DNA of 64,000 nucleotides, taken from the NCBI GenBank assembly GCA_019096155.1, contig JAHCVI010000001.1:13789243-13853242 (forward strand), in the 5' to 3' direction. Position numbers and translations under genes: made by a program. Under the pieces are notes generated by a model. It was not told the DNA's origin and did not search any database. It worked only from the letters and a program-made list of their open reading frames with translations. Shown piece by piece: positions 34,331-46,924 of this stretch. Source of the DNA: Staphylotrichum longicolle (Eukaryota; Ascomycota; Sordariomycetes; Sordariales; Chaetomiaceae). Numbering within the stretch: position 1 is the first letter of the stretch; each line of letters starts with the position of its first letter.

Positions 34331-34818
34331 TCAAAAGGCCATCTGTCCAGTCATGCCAACAGATGCCATGACTGGCCGTGGTGTGTCGCTGGTGGTGATG
34401 GTGCTGTAGGGAAGCGCCCGTGGGGCCATCGCTTTCTGCCGCAGGACCCAGTACGCCCCGGGCCCCGCGTCTTCGGTGGGGATGATATCCATAATAGTGT
34501 ACCGCAGTGTTCCGTGAATGGCTTGTGGAACGCAGATCTCGGTCGAAGACGGCTGATTTGGCTGCCGCTGGTGTTGCGGACGCTGCCAGTTTGTTGAAGA
34601 ATGGGGGTGAGAGGGCATTGATGGCTCGGATTCTGCGGCATCACGCCCTTCAGCCTGTGAAAACCGGTTAGATGATGTCAAACACAGGTGCCGTCAGGAT
34701 GGTGTGGAATTACCAGGCACATTGCGCAGGCGTGGCCGTTGCAGTAGACCCAGTTAGGGCAGTTGTAGGTGTAGAAGTACTTGCACCTGTACTTGTAAAA
34801 GCCGCCAGTGCCCGACAT
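34331..34818 (-). CDS. Small Tyr/Cys-rich conserved fungal protein
   Basis: Exons 34818-34714 and 34654-34331 with a 59-nt intron (GTAATT, branch TCTAACC, acceptor TTTTCACAG) encode 142 residues. The first exon gives MSGTGGFYKYRCKYFYTYNC and then PNWVYCNGHACAMCL, joined in phase to AEGRDAAESEPS. Six cysteines in the first 35 residues (C12, C20, C26, C31 and C34 are clear) and dense aromatic residues resemble a small zinc-binding or knotted module. From memory, proteins starting almost identically occur in many filamentous ascomycetes without assigned function. The C-terminal half is low-complexity, then RYTIMDIIPTEDAGPGAYWV. There is no signal peptide, so a cytosolic or nuclear place is likely. 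It is the only gene in a 10.7-kb gene-poor stretch. Confidence 0.75.
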
Positions 34819-37800
34819 GATGAAGCGCTGGCCAAGCTGTCGTAGACGGTGCCGGGTTTCGTGTTGGGAAGGTGGTCGGGTGTAAGTGGACTGTCCGCTG
34901 ACAGCCAAGCGGTTGAGAGAAAAGTTAAGTGGGGGTGTCTTTCACTTCCTTCGTGCACTCCCTCAGTCGCAGAAGCAAAACGCGATGCATGTGAAGGCGG
35001 ACTGAAGGGTCCGCGATGGCAGCCGGCTGCTTTATACTTGGACAATTGCCAGGGCCCGGAGGGTTGTGGCGTGTGTGCATTGTGCTGCACTGATCTCCCG
35101 GCCAAGCTCTCGGAGACATGCCGGCGGCTGTCAAGCCAAACCGGGTCGAGCAGGGGGAGGTGGCCGGGGTTGGTATATGCCGTGATTCGATGCGGCATGT
35201 CGCAGCCTCGTCCACTCACATCTCGACTTGTCTTGCTCCTATTCGAATCGTATGTGGCTTCTCCATATGGCCTTACCACATGCTCCACGCCGCTGGCGTT
35301 CTCATGGCAGCTGAGCCGTCGCCCCTCGCCATCCTCGACTTCCGGCGAGCCGGAACCCCAATCTTGATATCCCTCACATACCGACACTGATGAATTTCGG
35401 AGGTTCCAAAGTCATTGTTTCTCTTTTGATGGGATCAATCGACTCCAGGGTACGACAGCCGGCGGGCTCGATATAGGAGCCCTCTTGGGAGCATTTCGGC
35501 CCGTTGGACGAGCAATCCCCCTCCGCCAAGAGACCTCCTTTGCAAATGCGGCAGGAGGAGACCGGTCAAGAACCAACAGGACTTCAAAAATGTTACTTCC
35601 ACTCAACAGATGGTGGAGGCAGCATCTTCGGCCGTTCCGCTGTATTAGTTCCCAGCATGAACAAAGACTGTTCCAAAAGGGCCCTGTTTTGACAGCGACG
35701 AATAGCGGACGCCCGGAATGCTCCCGGCCTCCTTCTCGTTGCAACGCCGCTTGCAGCAGTGAGTTTTGACAGGCCGGTCGGGAACGCTTCCCGTGCGCTG
35801 TGCAACAATGCCGTCGTTGGAGACGTCAAAGACACCCGAGGTCGTCCAAAGCACGGCTGAGGTGGCTGCATCGTCAGACGGCCCGCATCAGCTTGGCCGG
35901 AGCCGAGGGTTGCACAAACCGGCGACGCGCCATGCTCAAAGGGTCCAGAAAAAAAGAACGGAGCTCCAGACGCTGCCAATGGTTCCTTGAGTGGTTTCAG
36001 TTCAAGGCGCGCCGACCTCTGCTCTTTCTGCTTGCCTGCCGAGTCACGGCGCTGCCACCACAATGGAAACAGCTTTGAGCAAAGGAAAGGACGGTGGAGC
36101 CATTTGGGGAAGAAGTGGCCTGGTTCTTACCGTGCACGTTATGCCGCTCTGCACTGTCCGCGTCTCCCCACACCACCCTTGCCGGTTGCCTTCCATGTGT
36201 TGCTTTCCGTTCTCATCCTTGCGCTTTCCAAACCTCCAAAATGACAAGATCAGGCAACGTCACCCGTCTCAACACCTTTCGCCGAAGAAACCTCAAATTG
36301 ACAACCTAAATGGGCCGCCGCGCTGCCGAACGACATCCCTATGGCAGTCCTGATCTGCAATGGGATCTCAAGCACCAAGGATGACGCATCACCGGATGCC
36401 TTCATCTCCAATGTTTTTTGTGAGGCTAAAGCGGGACCAGCTTGAGACGTGCAGAATTATTGCCTCTTCTGCCTGCGCTATCTCCGGCCGAGCTGCAAGA
36501 TCCTCACCACTTTCAGGGTGTCATTGACTCAATAACACAAGGCAACTTTTCCGCCGTTGCCTGTCGTGGTACACTCGTATCTACCGGCCTCTGACCCCGC
36601 CGCAGCTGTTCTCCCTGCTGTTATGGTTCCTGCAGCTTGACGCCCTCGCAGGAGGAAAAAGCGAATGGCCGCCGGCCCCCTCCCACCCATATAGATGCAG
36701 TCTTCTCAAGTTCATACGCCAACCCGCTCCCATTTTCGCTTCCATTTTCCGGGGGACGAATCATCAGCAACCCAGGACGGCTCAACATCATAGCGCCGCT
36801 GATGCCACCCTCATTCAACACGGTGCTCGAAACCCAAACATTTCACTTCGCTGGCTCGATGGAACCACGTCTAGTGGAGTTCCATTAGAGCGCATTATCG
36901 TGTCTTCGGCCGCGGTGTAGCCGAATGCAAGGTGCTGCAGTGTGCGAGTCAAGTCTCCCTGGCGACACTGCCAGGCTTCAGGACCCTGAAGCTGGTTCTG
37001 TTTCCATCTTTCAGTTTCCCTTTTAGGATTCGAAAGGACCGCTCTCCGCACGCTTTGGGCTTCCGCTGCAGACTGATTGGGACAGCGTAGTACTGTCTCG
37101 TTCAGGCAGTCTTGCAATACAGTCCTGAGACCCGAAGGCCAGATTCCAGACATCCCGTCGACCGAACGCCCGGCAGTTTCATGCGACTGAACCACCAGCC
37201 CAGAGCCATGCCGTTCCATTGCTGGCGGCTGAAAGATGGAACCTCTTTTCCAAGTGATTTCGACCGGCAATGGCGGCATTTTCTCGAAGCCAAGGGTCAC
37301 GAGTTAGGACAGTCATGATGTTCTCACGAGACAGCTCACAATCAGCTCGTGGCAAACATGTTCTGGACTGTTCTGTCACTTGTTTCCTTTTCCAGCAGGC
37401 AAGCCCTGGTACGGCATTGGTGAATGGCAATGCCATGAGGAGATTTCATGTCCCCTCCCCCTGCTGTGCTACGCCGTCGTGTCCCTGGTTGGTTGATAGG
37501 GTTCGTGCAAAACTGCACATCGGAGCCTTCCTGTTCGCTTGGAGCTCTTCACAAACCCGTGAAGGCAAAGAGCTCACCGTCACTTGACTCACGCGGCGTA
37601 TCGGAAGCAAGGACACAGTGCCGGTAAACTCGGCGAACATGCTGTCTGCCGCGACAGGGTTGGGCCCAGTCGGGCCGGTGCCTCTGGCGAACGCGGACCT
37701 TCCCGACCCGGTCGGGACGTCAAAAGAGGGCCCCACGCGGGCGCTAGGGAAGTTCCCATGCCTTGCGGCCCGGTTGGGCTGCGCCGGTTCTTGATCTTAC

Positions 37801-39277
37801 AGGTGTCTGTCCCGATCAAGCACTGCTAGCACACTTCACATGCATCCTGGGGCTCATGTAATGGATGAGAAACATGGCTCTTGGGAGCGAAGGATCCAGC
37901 TGCAGAACGCCACGCTGCAAACCCCCGCCGTCCGACACCCTCGACGAGGGTGCTTTGCAAACCTCTGACATCTAAGTGATCACCCCGCAGGCAGGACGTG
38001 GGGTGAAGCAACAAGTCACTCCCCCATATTGCAGGCTCAACTTCGGCTGGTTAGACGGACAGCGAATCGCAATGTTTCCCCCAACTCCAAATGCTCCTCT
38101 TGCAGCAACTTGAGTAAGTTCACAACAAGACGTGAGGTTGGTTCCGAGTCACGGTTCCATCCATGCCGCTCGCGGCCCTCGATTGGGACTCGAGTCCATT
38201 GTCATATGATGGACTTCTCATGATATATTGGATACGCAGCCTGAGGCTCTAACGACCAGGTCGATTTTGTGATCAACCACTGTGGTGATCGAACAAGGGC
38301 TCCGTCTCTTTTCCTACTCGGCGTGATGTTGCTTATTTCCGGTTACCACGAGTGATGAGCCACAGCAGATATAAGCAAGGAGTTTCTGCCGCGAGGCTCT
38401 GGAGAGCAAGGGAACATGGGGCACCCAACATTGGCGAGGGAGGGAAAACCACGGGGACGGAATGCGGGGGAAGTTTGGGACCCCGTGCGGAATGTTTAGC
38501 CACTGGGTTGGGTCACTTGGGGTTCTTTCGGCACAGAACCATGTTCGCCAAAGTGTTGGTTCGCGCATCGTCCAAGACGACGCTATTCTTCGTCAGGTCC
38601 ACTTGGGCAGCCAACACAGAACCCCCTTCATCACACGATTTTGCTGGTTGTGCTACGGGTTTCTGTGATCCAATGGGATGCTATCCGCCCAACCGAAGCC
38701 GGGGAGGAGTTATGGTGGCACCGGGGGTAGGGGCACCGACCAAAGAGGTCCAGAAACAGGGGCACCTGCTGCGTGAGGCCATAGCTACGTGTGGTTCCCA
38801 ATGGAAGTGCCATGTTATTTCCACAGCACGTCATTTCAACTGGTGCTTGGGGTTCCTCGGTGACCAAGACATCTTTGCCCCGTCAAGAGCACACACGAGC
38901 AGCTCATATCTCCATGGTTTCTTCAATGAAGTTGTCATGAAGACCGGAGACCATCTCCAGCCAGAAAGCAGCTCGTCTCAAGCCCTTCCACGAGCTTCAC
39001 TTGTCGAGCAGACGGACGGCCTCACATTAACACACCTCACCTTCAACCCCTGCCAAGACCCAACACCAACGCAACTTGAGATGACTGACTTCCCACGCCT
39101 CGCAGTTCATCTAGATCAAAGTCTACCAAAGGTCTAATGCCGTGATACACACGGGGTTCGTTCCACTCTGACAACAAAACGCAAACACCATAGGATATAC
39201 ATGGTACCATTTTCCCATTTCCCATTTTCTCTTTACCCCCTACACCCCTCAACCCTTGCACAACTGTCGCTCGCCCC
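34819..39277. other. Gene-poor region, no supported gene
   Basis: About 4.5 kb between the small Tyr/Cys-rich gene and PRP43. Open frames up to 261 codons (38352-39137 plus) lack domains, plausible introns or conserved-looking segments. A short imperfect inverted repeat (GGGCCGGTGC...GACCCGGTCGGG) occurs near 37670-37720. Nothing else stands out. Confidence 0.4.
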
Positions 39278-41667
39278 TCAGCGCCCGCCCTTCATGGCCT
39301 GCCGGCGACGGACCTTCTCCGTGATGCGCGTCAGCGCCGACTTGATCTCGCCCTTCTCAAAGGAGTCGACGTCGTAGTAGATTGGGGCGATTTCCTGTCA
39401 CGTCCAGTCAGCATCTGTCTACATGAAGAAACATCATGGGGTTAAGTGGGTGAAGGGGGAAAAAAACTTACGAGAAGCCACTCCGGCCTGATATTCGTGA
39501 CGGTGCGCACGTACTGCTTGGTCGTGAGGACAAACTCGTTGTAGACGACCCAGTCGTAGGGGCTCGTGACGACGGTGCCCGGGTGGATCATGACGAGCTG
39601 GTCGTCCTTGACCGTCTTGTACACCTTGGAGTTGCTGCTCTCGCGCATAGCGACTTGCATGAAGAAGCCCGCGAGCAGGGCCCGGCGAATGTTGGTGTAG
39701 TACTCCTTGTTCTGGAACGGCGTGCTGATCAACTCGATGCCGTGTGTCTCCATGATGCGCTTGAGCTGCGCGCGAACGTTGTCGGCGCTCGACAGGTGGC
39801 GGAAGGACAGGAAGTGCTCGTGGCACCACTTCTTGACGTCTTCACCGGACTGCTCGGCGCCCTTGTACGCGTGGTAGGCGTTGAGGAGAGTGAGGTGGTC
39901 GCCGTCTGGGTGGGCAAATTGCTGCTTCATCTCGTCGGCGCGCTTGCGCGCGTTGTTAGGTCGCACCCATATTTGGGGCACCGAGAGCAGTGCGGTGATG
40001 GAGAGGATCTCGTTGGAGCAGTAGAACTCGGGCGCCGAGATGAGCATGACAGCGAGCGCGGGGTCGAGCGGGAACTCGGACGCTAGGCTGCCGAGCTGGG
40101 TCAGCTCGCCGTCGTCGTCGAGGCAGGCGAGGTAGTTGAGTTCCTCGAGGGCGCGCATCATGGTCTCGGGCGCTGGAGGGTCCATGAGGTCGAAGTGCAC
40201 CAGGTCTTCAACACCAAGCTTCTTCAGCTCCAGGACTGTGTTGGCCAAGTTGGACCGAAGAATTTCTGGGTATGTCTGCTCGATGAGCTCCTTCTTGAAC
40301 GCCGTCTCGGTGTACAGCCGAAAGCATTTACCAGGCCTTGTACGACCAGCACGACCAGCACGCTGTTGAGCGGAAGCCTTGGAGATGGGGGACACCAGAA
40401 GTGATTCTACCCTCGTGCGAGGGTTGTAAATCTTTTGCTTGCTGAAGCCGGGGTCCACAACGTAGACGATACCGTCGATTGTCAAACTGGTCTCGGCAAT
40501 GTTGGTCGCGACAATGCATTTCCGGCCCGGCCGGCCACCCTTGCGTAGGGCGTCTGGGTCCTTGTCGAAGATCCGTTGCTGCTGATGCGGCGGAAGCGTA
40601 CCGTAAAGCGGGTAGACAGACATCGGCCCAGCGTCTGACTCGCGAATCATGTCGTCCACCTCGAGGCCGATGCGACGGCAGGCATCCTCAATCTCCTCCT
40701 CGCCTGTCAGGAACAGCAGAATGTCGCCCTCGGGCTCGCTCGCGTGGATCTGCAGCACCGTCCTGACCGCGGCCTCGACGTAGTCCCGCTCCGGCTCGGG
40801 GGTGTAGAAGATCTCGACGGGGTGTGTACGGCCGGGCACAGCGAGTAATGGCGCGTTGAAGAAGTAGGTCTGGAACTTTTGGGCATCGAGGGTGGCCGAC
40901 ATGACAATGATCTTCAGGTCTTTCCTCCGCTCAGCAATCTGCTTGAGCAGCGCCATAAGAATGTCAGTAGCGAGCGTGCGTTCATGGGCTTCGTCGAGAA
41001 TGATGCAGCCATAGCGGGACATGTCGTGGTCGTGCATGGCCTCGCGCAGGAGCTGACCGTCGGTCATGTACTTCAGCAGCGTCTTGGGCCCCGTCTTGTT
41101 CTCGAAACGAATGCTGTAGCCGACCTCCTCGCCCAGATTCACGTCGAGCTCGTCGGCGACACGCTGAGCAACCGACATGGCCGCCACTCTCCTGGGCTGC
41201 GTGCAAGCAATGAGCTTGCCGGTCAGGTGCGGCAGTTCATCATAGAGGACGTATTGCGGGATCTGGGTGGTTTTGCCGGAACCGGTCTCACCGACGAAGA
41301 CGAGAATCTGGGTGCTGTGGTACATGTCCAGGAACTCCTGGCGCTGCTTGTGCACGGGTAGGTCGCGGCGCGTCTTGAGGATCTTGAAGTACTGCTGCGA
41401 GTGGGGGTTGTTGGTCCACGGGTTGTTGTCGGAATCCTCAGCCTTGGATGCCTGCTCGGCCGTCGTTTTCTGGCGCTCAAACTTGTCGAGCGGCGACTTG
41501 AAGTTGAAGCCGCCGCGGACCTCCTCCTCGTCGAGGTGCGCCAGGTAGGGGTTCGGCTTCGCATCCATCTTTGCGCTGCCGTCGCCGTTGGTCTTGAGTC
41601 GCTTCGAGTCCTGGCTTCCCTCCCTCTCGGCGCTTGATCGCTTGAGGTTTTTTGTCGAGTCGGCCAT
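39278..41667 (-). CDS. PRP43: Pre-mRNA-splicing DEAH-box RNA helicase Prp43
   Basis: Two exons, 41667-39472 and 39394-39278, joined by a 77-nt intron in phase, encode 770 residues, close to yeast Prp43. It is the ATP-dependent helicase that disassembles lariat spliceosomes and acts in ribosome biogenesis, activated by G-patch partners. Visible motifs are GETGSGKTT (about 126-134), TQPRRVAA (156-163), DEAH (225-228), SATL (257-260), then TNIAETSLTIDG, QRAGRAGRTRPGKCFRLYTE, a winged-helix and ratchet region, and the OB-fold (HPGTVVTSPYDWVVYNEFVL). Exon 2 carries the end EIAPIYYDVDSFEKGEIKSA. The frame is open upstream to 41847, but MADSTKN at 41667 matches the family start. It faces away from PRMT5. 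No frameshift was seen. Confidence 0.96.
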
Positions 41668-42491
41668 CGCAGTTGCGGTTGCAAGTCGGTGGTTGTGGGC
41701 ACGAGATGCTTGCGATGAGCAGGAACCTTCTTCTGTTCGCCGCTTGCAAGGCTGCAGCCTGGGAACTTTTTTTTGTTTAGAGACGCCGAAGAAGAGATCG
41801 TTGGATTGGGCCAAACTTTTGGGTGGGGTCTGTTGACCGATAAGCACTTAGGCGGAGCGATACCGTGAGGCTGGATGGCCGACTCATCGCAAGCCAGGCA
41901 ACGTTCCTCTGAGATTCATGATCTTGAGGGCACACGGCCTCACTTCCCGCGCCGAGTATTCTTGAACAAAGCCCACTTCGTCGCTCTATGGCTCCTGAAA
42001 AGGGAGAAAAGGCTACAGCAGTCCGGCTCCCTTTACATGCATACTGTTTGTCCAAGATGTAGTATACAGTTATCCAGCATAAGGGACCCCGCATCCCCAC
42101 AGTCCGGAACCACAACCGACACCCTGAGAATTTCAACAGCAGGCAGGTGGGTTGGGCTGCTGGGGAGGAAATTGTGTGACCTGGTCCTGCCCAGGTGCTG
42201 CTGGGCTCCTTCCTCACCGTACCGTACTTAGCAGGTTCCCGGGATCCAGGAGCGGTTTTCACGAGAGCAGTTCTGACATTCTCTTTCCTGTCTGTATCCA
42301 CCATGGCTCTCTGAGTACCAAGAGTTAAATTCTCCAACTCGTTTTTCTTCCATTCCACTGGTCGCACTTGTGAGCCACGAGTCTGTGCTGGCCCGCCCGA
42401 GGTGTCCCTTGGTTAATCTCCAGCCTGACTTTATTTTTTCCCCTCGAGGTGTATCCCTTCGGTGCCTTATTCCTAGGACCCAGCCGTCGCC
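41668..42491. promoter_or_regulatory. Bidirectional promoter of PRP43 and PRMT5
   Basis: The two start codons face away from each other across 824 bp with no gene between, so the region must serve both. I see no single motif that I would assign to a factor. Confidence 0.55.
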
Positions 42492-45038
42492 ATGTCCTCA
42501 AGCGGGAGTCTCAATCCGGAGTCGGAGACCTTCGAGAACCGCCCGGCGTTTTACATTGGGCAGCATGATTCCGCTCGCTTTGATGTGCTCACAGACGACC
42601 AGTACACTCAAGTTCTGAACAGTGGAGTAAGTCCGACTGCAGCATGTACAGCATTCGGGTCAATGCTAACCGGCAATAGTTTCGCTTCGTCACAGCGCCT
42701 GTCACGAACCAGCATTTCTTCGACCGTGTCGTGGCCTTGTATCGGCGCTACCTCGAGGAGAGGGAGCAATGGACTCAACAGCGGTCCCTCATAGACCTGC
42801 CGCATGCCGAGTTGAATGAGTCTCTGCCCGGCCCTGTGGTGCCAACTCTGACGGACAAGGACACGGCACTCTCGCCAAGCAACTACATCGGCTCCCTGGC
42901 TGTTTACTTCAGTCCCTGGATCGACCTGTGCTCTCCTGACCCGCATATCTCCAGCATCTCGCGCCAGGTTCTGAATCTCGAAGCCGCGTTCGCCAACTTC
43001 TGCGGCGCCAGGACCATCGTGATCCCCGGACCGCGCCAAGATGAGAGTGGCCGTGGCATCGCCCAGTACGCTCGCGCCATCCGCGAGGCTCTGCAGGTAG
43101 CCAACCGTGCCAACATCATCATCCACATGCCCATGTACCGGGAACCCGGTCTGGAGGAGAAGGCGAAGACGCTGTCGGACATCTTCAGCCCCTCAAATGA
43201 GTCCCAAGCAGGTTCCAAGAAGGAGATTGACCTTTTCAGCGCTTGGGATTCCTGGAACACCATCAGATCGGTTTGCAACTACTCTATGAGGCTGTTTGTC
43301 GGTGTGTTCCCCAGTTTATCCCAGAAGCCGGGCTTAACCGTATACTGACCCCTGATAGCCCTTCGGATTCCTCGCCGTGTGCCTGAAAAGACGCTTCAGG
43401 AGCGGTGGTTTGCCGAGCCGCTGCATTACTTGACGATTGGTCAGGAGATTTTCCAGCTTAACAAGGCGGGACATCCGTCGCTGAGCAGGCATCACCAGGA
43501 TCTGATCAACCGCTACATGCGGCTGAGAAGCATTCCGTGGCTTATTTTGTGCGATGTCGGCCCTCGCCCAGAGGAACTCGCGGCCCTCCCAACCCATGTG
43601 GATACAGAGTTTCCGTCTCTGGCTGAAGTTTCTTCGGCTCTTAGAGAGAATCGACGACCGCACATGCCAGCTATGAACGCGCACGTCGGTTACATGAGAT
43701 ATCTCGAGCGCCAGCAGCCGCCCTTCTCTGCAATGGAAACACCCGCCCTTACCAGCTTTCAGGATTGGCTGCAGCCGCCTCTTCAGCCCCTGGCCGACAA
43801 CCTCGAGTCTGCCACGTACGAGGTGTTTGAGGGTGATCCGGTCAAGTACGATCAGTACGAGAAGGCCATCACCGAAGCCATGATCGAATGGAAGGAACTT
43901 GATAAGCGGACTGCGGCAGCCCCCTTTTCCAGCCCATATTCCCACGAGCTAGTGGTTACCGTCGCCGGAGCTGGCCGTGGACCCCTCGTTACTCGTGCCC
44001 TACGCGCCGCGCAGACCACCGGCACACCTATCCAGATTTGGGCGCTCGAGAAGAACCAGGACGCCTACGTGTACCTGCTCAGGAAAACAAAGATGGAATG
44101 GAACAACAAGGTGACGGTCGTCAAGACCGACATGCGCGGCTGGGAAGGCCCGCGTCTTCGGGGGTATGAGGACTCGATCGGCAAGGTCGACATTCTCATC
44201 ACAGAACTGCTCGGGTCGTTTGGCGATAACGAGCTGTCTCCCGAGTGTCTCGACGGCATCCAGCACCACCTTGCCCGCCCGCACGGCATCTCGATTCCGC
44301 ACTCATACACTGCTCACCTCAGCCCCATCTCCACGCCCCGTCTGTACGCCGACATCAGCTCCCGAGTCGTTGGTGACCCGAACGCCTTTGAAACTCCGTG
44401 GGTCGTCCGCCTCTTTGCCATCGACTATGTCGCGCAGAAAGTCCCTGGCCACCCACGGTTTCAACAAGCCTGGGAGTTCGTCCACCCTGTCCTGATCTCG
44501 CGGGCCGACGAGTTTGCTGCGAAGCACGGCATGGCGGCCAGGTACGTTACTGGCGGCGTGGGCAGCATGGCCGGGGCGAGCGGCACCAATGAGCACAACG
44601 CTCGGCACTGCCACCTGACGTTCGTGTGTCCCACGCGCGGCGTCATTCACGGTCTGGCCGGCTTTTTTGAGTCAGTATTGTACAAGTCTCAGAAAGAAAA
44701 TTCTGGGAAGGAGCCGGTCGAGATTAGCATTTTGCCGAATCAGATCGACCAGAAGAGCAAGGATATGGTCTCGTGGTTCCCTATCTTCTTCCCCCTCAAG
44801 GTGCGTTCTCCTTTTTTCGGCTTGTCATTATCAGAGACGATGTGCTAACGCAGTCCAGAAACCCCTCTACTTCCCCCAAGACACAGAGCTCGAGGTCAGC
44901 ATGTGGCGGCAGACGGACGACACCAAGGTGTGGTACGAGTGGCTGGTGGAGGTGTATGCCTGGGTCGGGCCCGAGACGCGGATCAAGGTTGGGGCATCGG
45001 ATTTGCATAGCAGCCGCAAGGTTGCCTGTTTGATGTAG
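42492..45038 (+). CDS. PRMT5: Protein arginine methyltransferase 5 (Hsl7/Skb1 type)
   Basis: Exons 42492-42626, 42680-43301, 43359-44800 and 44859-45038 (introns 53, 57 and 58 nt) encode 792 residues. PRMT5 makes symmetric dimethylarginine on histones and on Sm proteins, and in yeasts links to cell-cycle and morphogenesis control. Domain order is an N-terminal TIM barrel (about 20-300, with YREPGLEEKAKTLSDIF and IPRRVPEKTLQERWFAEPLH), a SAM-binding Rossmann fold with VVTVAGAGRGPLVTRAL (about 450), the catalytic double-E loop ITELLGSFGDNELSPECLDG (about 530), and a beta-barrel dimerisation part ending KVWYEWLVEVYAWVGP. The Phe-containing active site typical of type II enzymes cannot be confirmed by eye. 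Start ATG follows a CC context. All junctions keep frame. Confidence 0.95.
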
Positions 45039-45380
45039 GGTTCGGATTCAAAATTAGCGGACTGGGGGCCCGTTAACGCCCCTAGATGCTTGCTAGCTCG
45101 AAGGGATGGCAACCCCTCTCGTAGCATAGATATAGCGTGGGATAGCAGAGCATACCATACCACGACAAGTTATTTTCCGGACAGTTGCTCATTTCCGTCC
45201 CGCACAGCGTATCAACCCTGGCCGTGTCGTAACCTTTCGGCATCCCGTCTCCACCCGCCCGGGCATGTCATGATCCCGTTGTGCGTTTCTCTCCATTCCG
45301 ACTCCTCAGACACCATTCCACGCCCCTGCCGGCAATTCGCGTCCCATCCTTCCTCTTCACAGCAGCAATCTGACCCCTCT
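45039..45380. other. Convergent 3' gap between PRMT5 and SmF
   Basis: Both genes end here within 342 bp, so their 3' untranslated regions lie face to face. No coding sequence. Confidence 0.5.
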
Positions 45381-45861
45381 TCAACCCTCCATCTTCGTGT
45401 CCCGATCCCCCTCGCCCTTGTCTGCGGCCGTCACGTACAACACGTTGTTGCATCTGCAAGTCCCCTCGTCAGCCCAAAACACCCCCATCATTCCCCGGAA
45501 GTGAGGTTGGAAAAATAAGAAGGGAGGTGGGAAGAAGAAAAAACGCACCGTATCAGAACTTGCCCCAGCGCGCCCGTGAACTTGCGGTCGATGAACTCCT
45601 CCGTGTTGCTCAGCTGGATGTTCATGTAGCTGTCGATGCTCTGAACTCCCGCAACGAACCGTCAGCAAAGACCCGTCTCCATCTTCAAAGCATGAGAATG
45701 GTAGAAGGAAGGAGGGGGAAGGGGGAAGGGGGGAGGTGGGAAAGTGTACGCACCACCAGTCTCCCCTTGTACTCGGTCTCGCCCCACTTGAGGCGCACGA
45801 CCACGTCCTTGTTGACCAGGTCCTGCAGGAAGGGCCGCGGGTTGACGGGGACGAAACTCAT
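45381..45861 (-). CDS. SMX3: Small nuclear ribonucleoprotein Sm-F
   Basis: Exons 45861-45754, 45640-45549 and 45453-45381 (introns 113 and 95 nt, both with GTGCGT donors) encode 90 residues. Sm-F is one of seven core proteins of the ring on U1, U2, U4 and U5 snRNAs. Sm motif 1 is seen as VVVRLKWGETEYKGRLVSID with SYMNIQLSNTEE, and Sm motif 2 as LGQVLIRCNNVLYV. The start MSFVPVNPRPFLQDL matches the family's N-terminal helix, and the short acidic tail fits. Sm-F is recognised by the KWG-EYKG signature, which distinguishes it from LSm6 less clearly. The VPVNP-PFL N-terminus favours Sm-F. Confidence 0.93.
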
Positions 45862-45961
45862 TGTCGCTTTATTATAAGTCTGTTTTGCTGAGCTCTCTGT
45901 TGTGGGCGTTGTGGGATTGGGAGGCGAGTGCGGTTTGCGCTTGCGGCAGGGCAAGGCTGGT

Positions 45962-45989
45962 TGGTGGTGGTGGTGGTGGTGGTGGTGGA
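45962..45989. repeat. (TGG)n microsatellite
   Basis: About nine TGG units about 100 bp upstream of the SmF start codon, in its promoter or leader. Confidence 0.85.
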
Positions 45990-46924
45990 TGTGGTCGGGA
46001 CCGGTTTGATGCGCTTGGGTTCGGTCTTGAGATCCTTGTTGGTGGTGCGAAGCGGCTGATGGAAGGCCGCGTCTTGGGATGTGCGGGGAAAACTAATGTT
46101 TAGCCGTCGTCGTCGTGGAGGGTTTGGCGCAAGGATGCAATGGGACGCGGTGCGCGGTGTGGTGGTTGGAGCTTGGTGCTCTGCTGCGCTGCCAGGCTGG
46201 GGATTTTTTGGCTTGGCAGATGCGGCGGGCAGGCAAGGCTGGGTTTGGGTGTTTTCTTGGCAGCTACGACAGCTGGCAACAGCTGGTTGTGTTAAGAGAA
46301 TGAGAATGATTTCTGAAGAGTTCAACATGTCCCAATCTCCCTTCACCCAACCTCGAATGCAAATATGCTCAAGTAGTTGACAAGAAGAGACTTAAAGAGC
46401 GTCATTACATAGAGTAGCCCAGTTTAGAGCAGCTGGTAAATTATCAAACCCAGACCAGAGCCGCATACTCCTCCCAAGTCCGTCTACCAAAAGCCAGCAA
46501 GTAACCCATAAATCCAAGAAATATGTACTGCCCAACGATTCCAATCCAGTACCCATAAACAACCTCCGCTAGCCATGCTTGTGTCCGAATCGAAGTCGGT
46601 TCTGTGGTGGTGTAAAAGATGCGAACAAATATGCGTATGTGCAGGTGTAGTGTTGTGTTGTGTTGATTCCCGGTCTGATGACGGCAATCCACGCCAATCC
46701 CATCCAAAACTGTGTCCATCCTGGCAGTCAAAAGTTTGTTTTCTGCGTTGCGGCCGGCCAACTTGTCGCCGCTCCTCCTCCACGTGTATGGCGGTTGCGC
46801 CGGGCCGACCCGTCGATCGCACAAACTCCAACTCGCCACCACGTGCTGACCACGCAGCGCAAACATCCAGCCCGCCACAAAACCGGGGCATGTTCCCAAC
46901 ATCCCTCCTTCCCTTAAACCTCCT
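45990..46924. other. Intergenic with one weak minus-strand open frame
   Basis: Mostly SmF upstream sequence. A minus-strand frame from Met 46719 to a stop at 46444 would give 91 residues ending in a hydrophobic part (EVVYGYWIGIVGQYIFLGFM). It could be a small membrane peptide or a remnant. I cannot choose. Confidence 0.3.

Noticed and set aside
38352..39137. 261-codon plus-strand open frame as a gene
   Set aside because: No motif, signal, intron or compositional support; a frame of this length is expected by chance now and then.
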